DNA of 44,985 nt from Treponema sp. (GTDB taxonomy: Bacteria; Spirochaetota; Spirochaetia; Treponematales; Treponemataceae). The first letter of the stretch is position 1. Every line of letters starts with the position of its first letter. The stretch is from positions 1 through 44,985 of the forward strand of contig JAFLSO010000014.1 of the NCBI GenBank assembly GCA_022510925.1, read 5' to 3'. The position numbers and the translations under genes were made by a program. The notes under the pieces are model-generated. The model ran no database searches. It was not told the DNA's origin and worked only from the letters and a program-made list of their open reading frames with translations. This document shows positions 7,952 through 15,382 of the stretch, piece by piece.

Positions 7952-8752
7952 GTGACTTACAATCATATTTTTTTAGACGGACTTCCGCTGGCCGAGAAAT
8001 TCCCGGCTTTCGGGCTTAAGCCTGAAAGCGATTTAAAAACCGGGAATGCGGCAGAAAGTAAAATCTATGCATGTAAGAAATTTATCTCTGACGGAGAATT
8101 CTACGCGGAGCTAAGAATAGACTTGGAGGCGCGGACTTTTGAGGCCTCTGTTTTTGATAGCGCGACCGGCGAGCGCTATGCGCTTTTCGACGTTCCTTCC
8201 GCGCGGGGCGCCTTTGTGGGAAAACTAAGGGCTGAGGTTCAGGGGCTGGTGGATGAATTCCGCGCGCTTTGCTGTGCCTGCTCCGACATGCATGCGGACT
8301 ACGTTGACTTCATCGAAAAACGCTTTGGCGTGAAGGCGGATTTTCCGTGGGCAGATGACCGGGCAAAAAAAGAGAGCCGATCAAACAAGGCGTACTCAGA
8401 TGCCGCGGTATTCCGCTGCGGGAACAACAAATGGTTCGCGCTTATAATGAGCATTTCCTACAGGCAACTTTTATCAAAAAAGAGCCCGTCGAATCTCCCT
8501 GAGAACGGCCCGCTTACTGGCGTGGATTTTTATGCGCGTGACGCTGGCTTAGACAGAAAACTTCATGTGGTGAATTTAAAGGCAGACTCAGAAATTATCC
8601 CGGAGCTTATTGACAACCGCTCAGTTTTTCCCGCCTATCACATGAACAAAAAGCACTGGATAACGGTGGCACTTACCGCGGCCACGGATTTTGAGAGACT
8701 GAAAGAGCTTACGGAAAAAAGCTTTGAGGCGGTTGGCGGAAAATCACTCTAG
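7952..8752 (+). CDS. MmcQ/YjbR family protein, long form
   Basis: 266 aa. Residues about 135-262 form a MmcQ/YjbR (CyaY-like fold, DNA-binding) domain: AYSDAAVFRCGNNKWFALI, the acidic strand NLKADSEIIPELI and the signature PAYHMNKKHWITVAL. Residues 1-115 form an extra N-terminal domain seen in longer family members, of unknown role. The start is GTG at 7952, preceded by GGGAG. Function is unknown beyond the fold. The 3' end overlaps the convergent gluQ gene by 4 bp. Confidence 0.82.
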   Translation: MTYNHIFLDGLPLAEKFPAFGLKPESDLKTGNAAESKIYACKKFISDGEFYAELRIDLEARTFEASVFDSATGERYALFDVPSARGAFVGKLRAEVQGLVDEFRALCCACSDMHADYVDFIEKRFGVKADFPWADDRAKKESRSNKAYSDAAVFRCGNNKWFALIMSISYRQLLSKKSPSNLPENGPLTGVDFYARDAGLDRKLHVVNLKADSEIIPELIDNRSVFPAYHMNKKHWITVALTAATDFERLKELTEKSFEAVGGKSL

Positions 8753-9654
8753 GAAACATATATGTCTTTGTGCGGCAGTTTCTCCTCTGAGAAGAATTCC
8801 AGGGCCTGGAAAGGCGTAAGAGGTATTTCTTTTTCTAAGAATCCTGTCAGGCGCATTATTTTTCCTATCAGCTGCGCCGCGGAGAAATTCTTTCTAAGCT
8901 CCTGCATGCTCAGGCTTGAGTCCCGCTTGGAAAGCCTTTTTCCGTCATGCGAAAGAAGCATGGGAATGTGAAAGAATTCCGGCGGAGTGAAACCCAAGGC
9001 CCCGTACAAAAAAATCTGCTGATGCGTGCTCGGCAGCAGGTCGTTTCCGCGTACCACCTGCGTAACTCCCATAAGGGCGTCATCCACCACAACCGCAAGC
9101 TGATAAGAGACATTGCCGTCCGCGCGGCACAGAATAAAATCGCCGCAGTCTTTCTGCAGATTGCACCTCTGCTCTCCGTAATGCACGTCCGTGAAGCGTG
9201 ATTCAGTGTCAGGAACATGAACGCGCAGCGCAGGATTCTGAGCCTTAAGCTTATTCTGTATTTCCTGCGGAAGAAGATTCCTACACGTGCCGGAGTAAAC
9301 TGGCGTTCCGTCCGAGGCATGCGGCGCGGATAAGGCCATAAGATCCGCCCTGCGGCAGAAGCACGGATACACACCGCCTCTGCTTTTTAAGATTTCAAGA
9401 TGCCGTAAATAAATCTCCGTGCGGGCGCTCTGAAAAGCCACGGGCTTCTCATCCCACTCAAGCCCCAGCCACGAAAGGTCCTCCATGATTAAATCCGCGA
9501 ATTCTTTTTTACATCTCTGCCTGTCCAAATCCTCTATGCGCAGAATCCATTCTCCGCCCTTGCTTTTGGCGAGCAGCCATGACATAAGCGCCGTGTAAAC
9601 ATTACCTAAATGCATACGCCCGCTGGGAGAAGGCGCGAATCTACCTTTTATCAT
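8749..9654 (-). CDS. gluQ: Glutamyl-Q tRNA(Asp) synthetase
   Basis: 301 aa class I synthetase paralogue lacking the anticodon-binding domain. It charges glutamate onto queuosine at position 34 of tRNA(Asp). HIGH-type motif HLGN is at about 16-19, GRFAPSPSGRMHLGN is the family start, and the KMSKS-type motif is KRLSKRD. A zinc site is suggested by CFCRRADL followed by YSGTC. The length matches YadB/GluQ. The Shine-Dalgarno is weak. Confidence 0.92.
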   Translation of the reverse strand: MIKGRFAPSPSGRMHLGNVYTALMSWLLAKSKGGEWILRIEDLDRQRCKKEFADLIMEDLSWLGLEWDEKPVAFQSARTEIYLRHLEILKSRGGVYPCFCRRADLMALSAPHASDGTPVYSGTCRNLLPQEIQNKLKAQNPALRVHVPDTESRFTDVHYGEQRCNLQKDCGDFILCRADGNVSYQLAVVVDDALMGVTQVVRGNDLLPSTHQQIFLYGALGFTPPEFFHIPMLLSHDGKRLSKRDSSLSMQELRKNFSAAQLIGKIMRLTGFLEKEIPLTPFQALEFFSEEKLPHKDIYVS

Positions 9655-9788
9655 TTTACAGCTCTTTTGTTCCCGCGCGATTTAACTATGGGAGCAGGGA
9701 TTTCAGTGCGCTTGGAATTTATCATCATCAGAATGATTTGTAAAGGCGATTTAAGATGAAGGTAATTCTTGCGGAGAGCCGGAAAAGC

Positions 9789-9850
9789 CTACGCCCGATT
9801 GGAGGGGGCGCGAAGCGCGTGCATGGCACCGTGAGCCCCGGAAAGCGGGG
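9789..9850 (+). repeat. Dispersed stem-loop repeat, copy A
   Basis: Starts TACGCCCGATTGGAG and continues through a GCGC-GAA-GCGC hairpin, the word GTGCATGGCACC and a CCCCG-GAAAG-CGGGG hairpin. It is nearly identical to copy B at 22459-22530 and shares its first 17 bases with copy C. Confidence 0.85.
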
Positions 9851-9939
9851 AAAAAGAACAGGCGAGTTGTTTTACGCGGCCATAAATTCCCGCAGAAGAA
9901 AATTCCGTCCGAATAAATCCGCCGCTGATTTTTGAATTA

Positions 9940-9968
9940 TTGTAATAATCATAAAAAACTTGTATCAT
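9940..9968 (+). promoter_or_regulatory. Promoter of the S1-domain gene
   Basis: TTGTAA (9940-9945), 17-nt spacer, TATCAT (9963-9968). The Shine-Dalgarno GGAG at 9987-9990 precedes the ATG at 9997. Confidence 0.6.
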
Positions 9969-9996
9969 ACGCAAAGTTTATTTGATGGAGAACAAA

Positions 9997-11094
9997 ATGA
10001 AAAAACTTTACGAGCCCGGTCAGGCTGTGGAGACCACCGTGGTGGCCGTCTCAAACGACACCGTATTCATAGACCTGGGGCTAAAAAGCGAGGGCTTTGT
10101 AGATAAAGCGGAATTCACGGATGACGACGGGAACGTAAGCATAAAAGAGGGTGATAAAATTAAAGTCTACTTTGTGGGGAACCGGCAGGACGAGCTTCAT
10201 TTTACCACAAAGATTTCCGGCGGCAAGACGGACAAGTCTCTTTTAGAGAACGCGTACAAGAATTCGATTCCTGTGGAAGGCCATGTTACCAAAGAGATAA
10301 AGGGCGGATTTGAAGTTATGGTCGGAACATCACGCGCGTTCTGCCCGTACTCGCAGATGGGCTACCGTGAGAAAAAGGAGCCCGCTGAGTATATGGGCCA
10401 GCACATGACTTTTAAAATCACCGAGTATAAGAACGAGGGGAAAAACATAGTACTTTCTAACAGGGCAATTCTGGAGGACAGCGCCGCGCAGAAATTAGAG
10501 CGCCTGGCGCAGGAAATCACAGAGGGCATGACCGTAACAGGAAAAGTCACGCGCATACAGAGCTACGGGGCATTCGTGAACGTAAACGGATTTGAGGCGC
10601 TTCTGCCGATAAGCGAGATAAGCCGCGTCCGTGTGAGCAATGTGGAGGATGTTCTGAGCGTGGGGCAGGAGGTCACGGCAAAGGTCATAAAAACGGACTG
10701 GGCACATGAGCGCGTAAGCCTGAGCACTAAGGTTCTGGAAAAAGACCCCTGGGACGGCATAGAGAAAAAATTCCCGGCGGGCACGGAGCTTAACGGAACA
10801 ATCAGCCGCGTGGCGGACTTCGGAGTGTTCATAACTCTGGCGCCCGGAGTGGACGGTCTGGTGCACATCTCAAAGCTTCCGGTGGAGCGCAGCACAAACT
10901 TAAAGAAAGTCTACAGTGCGGGAGACACTTTAAACGTGGTCGTGGAGAAAATAGACACGGAGGAAAAACGCATATCTCTGACACCTGTGGTCTCAAACGA
11001 GGAGCAGGACAACGCGAGCGAGTATTTAAATAGCCATTCCAATGACGATGACGGCGAGACTTACAATCCGTTCGCCGCACTGCTGAAAAAATAA
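9997..11094 (+). CDS. S1 RNA-binding domain protein (short RpsA-like)
   Basis: 365 aa with four S1 (OB-fold) repeats at about 5-75, 88-155, 170-240 and 255-330. Repeats 3 and 4 have the classic GxVxxxxxxGAFV/GVFI pattern (GKVTRIQSYGAFVNV, GTISRVADFGVFITL). E. coli ribosomal S1 has six repeats, so this is a short version, as in several spirochaetes and Firmicutes. It may help the ribosome bind mRNA or be a separate RNA-binding protein. The ATG at 9997 is preferred over TTG 9982 or ATG 9985 because GGAG stands 6 nt before it. Given the many mRNAs here without Shine-Dalgarno, its role in initiation would be interesting. Confidence 0.85.
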   Translation: MKKLYEPGQAVETTVVAVSNDTVFIDLGLKSEGFVDKAEFTDDDGNVSIKEGDKIKVYFVGNRQDELHFTTKISGGKTDKSLLENAYKNSIPVEGHVTKEIKGGFEVMVGTSRAFCPYSQMGYREKKEPAEYMGQHMTFKITEYKNEGKNIVLSNRAILEDSAAQKLERLAQEITEGMTVTGKVTRIQSYGAFVNVNGFEALLPISEISRVRVSNVEDVLSVGQEVTAKVIKTDWAHERVSLSTKVLEKDPWDGIEKKFPAGTELNGTISRVADFGVFITLAPGVDGLVHISKLPVERSTNLKKVYSAGDTLNVVVEKIDTEEKRISLTPVVSNEEQDNASEYLNSHSNDDDGETYNPFAALLKK

Positions 11095-11120
11095 TCCGCG
11101 CAAAGAATATCTTTCTGACC

Positions 11121-11176
11121 GGCGCGAAAATCCCGGTGCCTTAAACTTACATTTCCGCACCGCGGGTTCTCGCGCC
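11121..11176. terminator. Long inverted repeat between convergent genes
   Basis: The arm at 11121-11139 (GGCGCGAAAATCCCGGTGC) pairs with 11157-11176 with a few mismatches, with a 17-nt loop. It lies between the S1 gene and the dCMP deaminase stops and would serve both strands. No U-run follows, so it may be a 3'-end stabiliser rather than a classical terminator. Confidence 0.55.
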
Positions 11177-11187
11177 TTGTAAATTTC

Positions 11188-11682
11188 CTAAACGTTTATC
11201 TCTATCCTGCGGCCCGTGTCCTGATACTGATAGTACCTTACCCCTGCGGCGTTCATAAGCCGCTTTGATGCCTCCACGCTGGGGCTGCCGTCATATTTGT
11301 TCACGGCATACACCACGGTTTTTATGCCCGCCTGAATTATCGCCTTGGCGCACTCATTGCACGGAAACATGGTCACAAACATTTTGCTGCCCTCAAGCGA
11401 GCCGCCCCTGAAATTCAGAATCGCGTTCAGCTCGCTGTGCGTTACATAAGTGTACTTCACGTCCAGGACCTCGCCCTCGCGCGCCCACGGAAACTCATCA
11501 TCGGAGCAGCCCCGGGGAAATCCGTTGTAGCCCATGGAAAGAATTTTATTGTCCTCGCTCACTATGCACGCGCCCACCTGAGAATTAGGGTCCTTGGACC
11601 TAAAGCTCGCAAGATGAGCCACGCCCATAAAATACTCATCCCATGAAATATAATCAGTGCGCTTTGTGGTAATACCGCCCAT
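11188..11682 (-). CDS. dCMP deaminase (cytidine/deoxycytidylate deaminase family)
   Basis: 164 aa zinc deaminase. The zinc site is His in THSELNAI and the two cysteines of FPCNECAKAI; the Glu of HSE is the proton shuttle. The N-terminal segment SWDEYFMGVAHLASFRSKDPNSQVGACIV matches dCMP deaminases, which supply dUMP for dTMP synthesis. The substrate could instead be another (deoxy)cytidine compound, but the overall pattern and length favour dCMP. GGAGG precedes the ATG, and an extended -10 (TGC-TATTAT, 11725-11733) lies upstream on the minus strand. Confidence 0.9.
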   Translation of the reverse strand: MGGITTKRTDYISWDEYFMGVAHLASFRSKDPNSQVGACIVSEDNKILSMGYNGFPRGCSDDEFPWAREGEVLDVKYTYVTHSELNAILNFRGGSLEGSKMFVTMFPCNECAKAIIQAGIKTVVYAVNKYDGSPSVEASKRLMNAAGVRYYQYQDTGRRIEINV

Positions 11683-11724
11683 AATATCCTCCGCCTGTCT
11701 GCGCTAAAAATTAAAACCGCAACT

Positions 11725-11733
11725 ATAATAGCA
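11725..11733 (-). promoter_or_regulatory. Extended -10 promoter of dCMP deaminase gene
   Basis: TGC-TATTAT on the minus strand, with TTGCCG 18 nt further upstream (11749-11754). Confidence 0.45.
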
Positions 11734-11829
11734 TAAAAAATCCGCATACGGCAACGCTCGCTCACTTTAAAAATTTTCCGCACGTAATTTCTTTCCGCCC
11801 GGATTCATTTCCGCGTAAAACATATTATC

Positions 11830-11912
11830 CGCTCCAAGCTCCCCGCTTTCCGCGGTTCCGTAAACTCCATTGCTCCGCAACTCGCTGCGCTCGCCGCTCC
11901 AATCGGGCGTAG
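11830..11912 (-). repeat. Dispersed stem-loop repeat, copy C
   Basis: In minus orientation it starts CCTACGCCCGATTGGAG like copy A, then has a different middle (GCGAGCGCAGCGAGTTGCGGAGCAATGGAG) of about 35 bp, and ends in the same GCGGAAAGCGGGG hairpin. It lies in the divergent region between the dCMP deaminase and ATP-grasp genes. Confidence 0.8.
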
Positions 11913-11945
11913 GTCTGCCGCGCGATGTACTCTTGAAGAAAATAA

Positions 11946-11954
11946 TGATACAAT
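11946..11954 (+). promoter_or_regulatory. Extended -10, leaderless promoter of ATP-grasp gene
   Basis: TGA-TACAAT ends 8 nt before the ATG at 11963. No Shine-Dalgarno is present. Confidence 0.55.
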
Positions 11955-11962
11955 CCTGTAAA

Positions 11963-13297
11963 ATGCGCGTCGTTTTTTACAGCACAAATTCATCCGCATT
12001 CAATTCTCAGATCATAAGAAACAGCCGCTATCCGTCATGCGGGAAAGACTGGGAGGACTGCGCCTCAATTTATCCTGAGCATGAATTCATCATAGTCTCA
12101 GCGGAGCCGGGCACATTCCTTATCTCGGGCATGAGCGCGCGGGAAAACGAAAATAAATCCGGCCGCGTAAAATACTTTATCCTTAAAGACGAGGATGTCT
12201 CCCGGACCGCAGAAAAAATAATCTCACTCTCGCCCGACGTGGCCGTAGCCGCCACATTCTGGACTCCGCCCTACGACTGGCTTTCCGTACAGGACGCGCT
12301 TGTGGCGGAGGAGCTTACCCACGCGGGCATAAGGACCATCTGCCATCCGCTAAAAACCGCACGGCTGTGCATGGACAAATCCGCGACGCATAATTTTCTG
12401 GAGGAGCATGGCTTTTCCGTGCCGCGCGCGCTGCATGTGCATCACGGGCTTTTCTGGTGCGAGCGGGGCAGCAGGTCAATCAGCACGAACGTCTACAAGG
12501 AGGCGGTATTGCATGAGCTTAAGAAAATGCCGCTGCCAGTGGTAATCAAAGACTGCGCGGGCCTGAGCTCCTATGGCGCGGAGCTTGCCGGAACTTTTAA
12601 AGAGGCGCACCATTATTTGAAAAGTCCGCGCACCACAGGAGACCGCATCGTGGAGGAATACATAGACGGCATACAGGCGGGGCTTGAGATTTACGGCACG
12701 CCGGGAAACTACACTGTGCTTCCGCCGTTCTTTTTTTCGGTAAACCGCTACGGCATCACAAGCCCCAAGCAAAGCATAAAACTGGGCCCCGCACAAGACG
12801 AGCGGTTCAGAATCTCTTTTCTTAAGGAAGAGATGGTCCGTCTTGCTGAGCTTTTAAAACTAAACGGGGCCGCGCAGGTGGACTTGATTTTTAAAGACGG
12901 CGCATGGTACGTCATAGAGATAAACGCAAGGCTTTCGGGCATGACGGAAACTTATGCGGCAGGCTGTGGCATCTCCGTGGCGCAGATGCTTACATGCCTG
13001 GCACTGGGAAAGACAAACGGCCTCTCGCTCAGGAATTTCGCGTGCAACTTCAAGCTTCCGCTCATGGGGGAGGAGCAGCTCAGAAATCTTTCTGAGACGC
13101 AGGGAATCTCCTTAGTAAGGCAGATACACAATACCGCCGCCAGGCAGGAGAGGGAAAAAGGTTACTGTGAGATTATAATCTCCTCCGGCACAATAAACGG
13201 AATACGACAGGTGCTCAAAAGTCTGGAGGCGTCCTCCGCGGCATATCTGGAGCCGGTATTCATGCGGAATTTCAATTCCCTGGCTGAGCTGTTCTGA
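11963..13297 (+). CDS. ATP-grasp ligase of unknown substrate (Ddl-like)
   Basis: 444 aa. The central part (about 110-340) is an ATP-grasp fold: ATP-binding lysines in the PVVIKDCAGLSSYGAEL segment, IVEEYIDGIQAGLEIYG, and the Mg-binding Glu/Asn pair in WYVIEINARLSGMT. The N-terminal part resembles the D-Ala-D-Ala ligase pre-ATP-grasp domain. ATP-grasp enzymes join a carboxylate to an amine or thiol through an acyl phosphate; the substrates here cannot be read. The gene stands alone. A longer frame begins upstream inside repeat copy C, but the ATG at 11963 directly follows an extended -10 box, so the short form is preferred. Confidence 0.8.
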   Translation: MRVVFYSTNSSAFNSQIIRNSRYPSCGKDWEDCASIYPEHEFIIVSAEPGTFLISGMSARENENKSGRVKYFILKDEDVSRTAEKIISLSPDVAVAATFWTPPYDWLSVQDALVAEELTHAGIRTICHPLKTARLCMDKSATHNFLEEHGFSVPRALHVHHGLFWCERGSRSISTNVYKEAVLHELKKMPLPVVIKDCAGLSSYGAELAGTFKEAHHYLKSPRTTGDRIVEEYIDGIQAGLEIYGTPGNYTVLPPFFFSVNRYGITSPKQSIKLGPAQDERFRISFLKEEMVRLAELLKLNGAAQVDLIFKDGAWYVIEINARLSGMTETYAAGCGISVAQMLTCLALGKTNGLSLRNFACNFKLPLMGEEQLRNLSETQGISLVRQIHNTAARQEREKGYCEIIISSGTINGIRQVLKSLEASSAAYLEPVFMRNFNSLAELF

Positions 13298-13374
13298 AAA
13301 TCCGCATGCAAGGCGAATCGTACTATATTTATATTTTTTTGTGAATAAAACATTATGGGTTTTTCTCTTTTACA

Positions 13375-13395
13375 TGCTAAAATATCGGCAGGAGA
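13375..13395 (+). promoter_or_regulatory. Extended -10 and Shine-Dalgarno of the neopullulanase gene
   Basis: TGC-TAAAAT (13375-13383) is followed by AGGAGA (13390-13395), 5 nt before the ATG at 13401. They fix the start although the frame is open further upstream. Confidence 0.5.
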
Positions 13396-13400
13396 AACAC

Positions 13401-15197
13401 ATGGACTTTTCGGCAATAGCGCATCACGCCTACGACACGTTTTGCTATCCCATAAATCAGGACGAGTTAAAGATAACCATACAGACTGCAAAGGACATAG
13501 ACTCCGTGTCCCTTGTCTGGGGCGACCCGTTCATGGCGGAATGCGCAGACGGAAAGAACTGGACATGGAAAAGGGAGGCAATCCCTCTTCTGGACCGCAA
13601 GGAAACCCAGGCGCATTTTCTGTGGAGCGCCGTAGTAAAGCCTCCTTTTAAAAGATGCAAATACTATTTTGAGGTAAAGTCCGGAGAGGAGCGCAAGTTT
13701 TTTTTCGAGGACGGACTTTTTGATTCAAAAGATTTTAAATCAGACGAATCCATTTTAGACGAGCATGTCCTTTTCATTTTTCCATGGATAAATTCCTGCG
13801 ATGTCTGCTCTCATCCCTCATGGGCAGAGAGAACTGTCTGGTACCAGATTTTTCCGGCACGTTTCTGTCACGGAGAGAATCCCGCGGATCCGCACACCCT
13901 GCTTCCCTGGGGAAAGCCCGGGCATACGGTAAAAAACAACGAGCGCTACGGAGGAAACCTGCGCGGCATAATAGACAAGCTTGACTATCTACAGGACCTA
14001 GGAATCACGGGGCTTTATTTGAATCCTGTGAATCTCTCGCACTCCCAGCACAAATACGATACCACGGATTACCTGCAGATTGACCCGGAATTCGGCACGC
14101 GCGAGGACATGACGGAGCTGGTTCAGAAAGCGCACGCGCACGGAATGCGTGTCATGCTGGACGGAGTGTTTAATCATTCCGGCTGGGATTTCTTTGCATG
14201 GCAGGATGTTCTAAAGAACCGGGAGAATTCTGAATACGCGTCATGGTACATAATAAACGATTTTAATTTCGCGGACCATCCCACGGACGCCGCCGCTAAC
14301 GGGAAATTCTTTTCGTTCGCGCTCACGGATTCCATGCCCAAACTCAACACGAACAATCCCCAGGTGCGCTCGTACATAATAGATGTCTGTACGCACTGGG
14401 TAAAAGAATACGACATAGACGCGCTGCGCCTAGACGTGGCCAACGAAATCTCCCACCAGCTTTGCACGGAGCTTCATTATGCCATGCGCGCGCTAAAAGA
14501 TGATTTTTTCATCGTGGGTGAGATATGGAACCATGCCATGCCGTGGCTACGCGGCAATCAGTTTGACTCCGTGATAAACTATCCGCTGCGAAACGCCATC
14601 CTTGGCTTTGCGCTGGATAAAACGCTCACAGCAAAAAGCCTGGAGCATCAGATAAACCAATGCCTCACCATGTATTATGAGCAGACGGAGAAGGTACTTT
14701 TAAATCAGCTTGACAGCCACGACACGCCCCGTCTGGTCACCAAATCCCAGAGCCGTGACAGCGCCATGCTGCAGCTCGCCCTGCTTTTTCTTATACCCGG
14801 CTCCACGTGCATTTATTATGGTACGGAAGTCCTGCTTGAGGGAGGGCAAGACCCGGACTGCCGCAGATGCATGCCGTGGAAAGAAATGGATGCCGGAGAT
14901 TACAAAACCGAGCTTGGCTTCATGAAAAATCTGATACGCCTCAGAAAAACAAATCCTGCCCTGCGCTCCATGGACATTCACTTTGTTTATGATGAGTCTT
15001 TTAAAGAGGATTCCAGAATTCTGCGCATCATAAAAACTGACCCCGAAAGCGGGAAAAAGATTTTCGCGGCATTTAATTTCAGCGGGGAAGACATTACCTT
15101 GGATTCAGATAAAACTAACGGTCGTTTGCTATTAAGCCACCACGCGGAGGGATTAAATTTACGTTCGCTAGGATTTGTGTTTCTGGAGCTGGAATAA
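13401..15197 (+). CDS. GH13 subfamily 20 alpha-amylase: neopullulanase / cyclomaltodextrinase
   Basis: 598 aa cytoplasmic enzyme with no signal peptide. Residues 1-120 look like the CBM34-type N-terminal domain of this subfamily. The GH13 barrel follows with catalytic Asp345 (LRLDVANE), Glu374 (IVGEIWN) and Asp441 (LDSHDTPR). The signature MPKLN (312-316) is typical of subfamily 20 (neopullulanase, maltogenic amylase, cyclomaltodextrinase). It would hydrolyse maltodextrins, pullulan or cyclodextrins inside the cell. It is convergent with a GH31 alpha-glucosidase, and both may be controlled by the nearby AraC regulator. Confidence 0.9.
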   Translation: MDFSAIAHHAYDTFCYPINQDELKITIQTAKDIDSVSLVWGDPFMAECADGKNWTWKREAIPLLDRKETQAHFLWSAVVKPPFKRCKYYFEVKSGEERKFFFEDGLFDSKDFKSDESILDEHVLFIFPWINSCDVCSHPSWAERTVWYQIFPARFCHGENPADPHTLLPWGKPGHTVKNNERYGGNLRGIIDKLDYLQDLGITGLYLNPVNLSHSQHKYDTTDYLQIDPEFGTREDMTELVQKAHAHGMRVMLDGVFNHSGWDFFAWQDVLKNRENSEYASWYIINDFNFADHPTDAAANGKFFSFALTDSMPKLNTNNPQVRSYIIDVCTHWVKEYDIDALRLDVANEISHQLCTELHYAMRALKDDFFIVGEIWNHAMPWLRGNQFDSVINYPLRNAILGFALDKTLTAKSLEHQINQCLTMYYEQTEKVLLNQLDSHDTPRLVTKSQSRDSAMLQLALLFLIPGSTCIYYGTEVLLEGGQDPDCRRCMPWKEMDAGDYKTELGFMKNLIRLRKTNPALRSMDIHFVYDESFKEDSRILRIIKTDPESGKKIFAAFNFSGEDITLDSDKTNGRLLLSHHAEGLNLRSLGFVFLELE

Positions 15198-15382
15198 AAT
15201 TCTGTGAGAACAAGGCTTTCTAGGAAACTATGACCGTTTGGCACCTGTTGCTAACTAACGTTAATTAGTAGATTTAAAAACGCAGGCAATTTTTCTCGTA
15301 AAAAACCCCTCGCACAGAAAAAAACAGAGCAAAAGAAAGGTTGAGAATCCGATTAGTTCTTTTTAAGCAAACTAACGTTCGT
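15112..15382. repeat. Cluster of AACGTT-type short words (three copies)
   Basis: Copies at 15112-15130 (AAACTAACGGTCGTTTGC), 15251-15271 (CTAACTAACGTTAATTAG) and 15368-15382 (AAACTAACGTTCGT). They span the 3' ends of the convergent GH13 and GH31 genes and the 155 bp between them. Confidence 0.6.

Larger units (their letters stand above)
9655..9996. other. 342-bp divergent intergenic region
   Basis: It holds the upstream region of gluQ (minus), one copy of the stem-loop repeat (9789-9850) and the promoter of the S1-domain gene. No convincing gene is seen: an antisense frame at 9789-9974 is mostly the repeat read as protein. Confidence 0.7.

Noticed and set aside
9789-9974. Minus-strand frame of 61 codons in the gluQ / S1 intergenic region
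   Set aside because: Most of it is stem-loop repeat copy A read as protein; no start signals.
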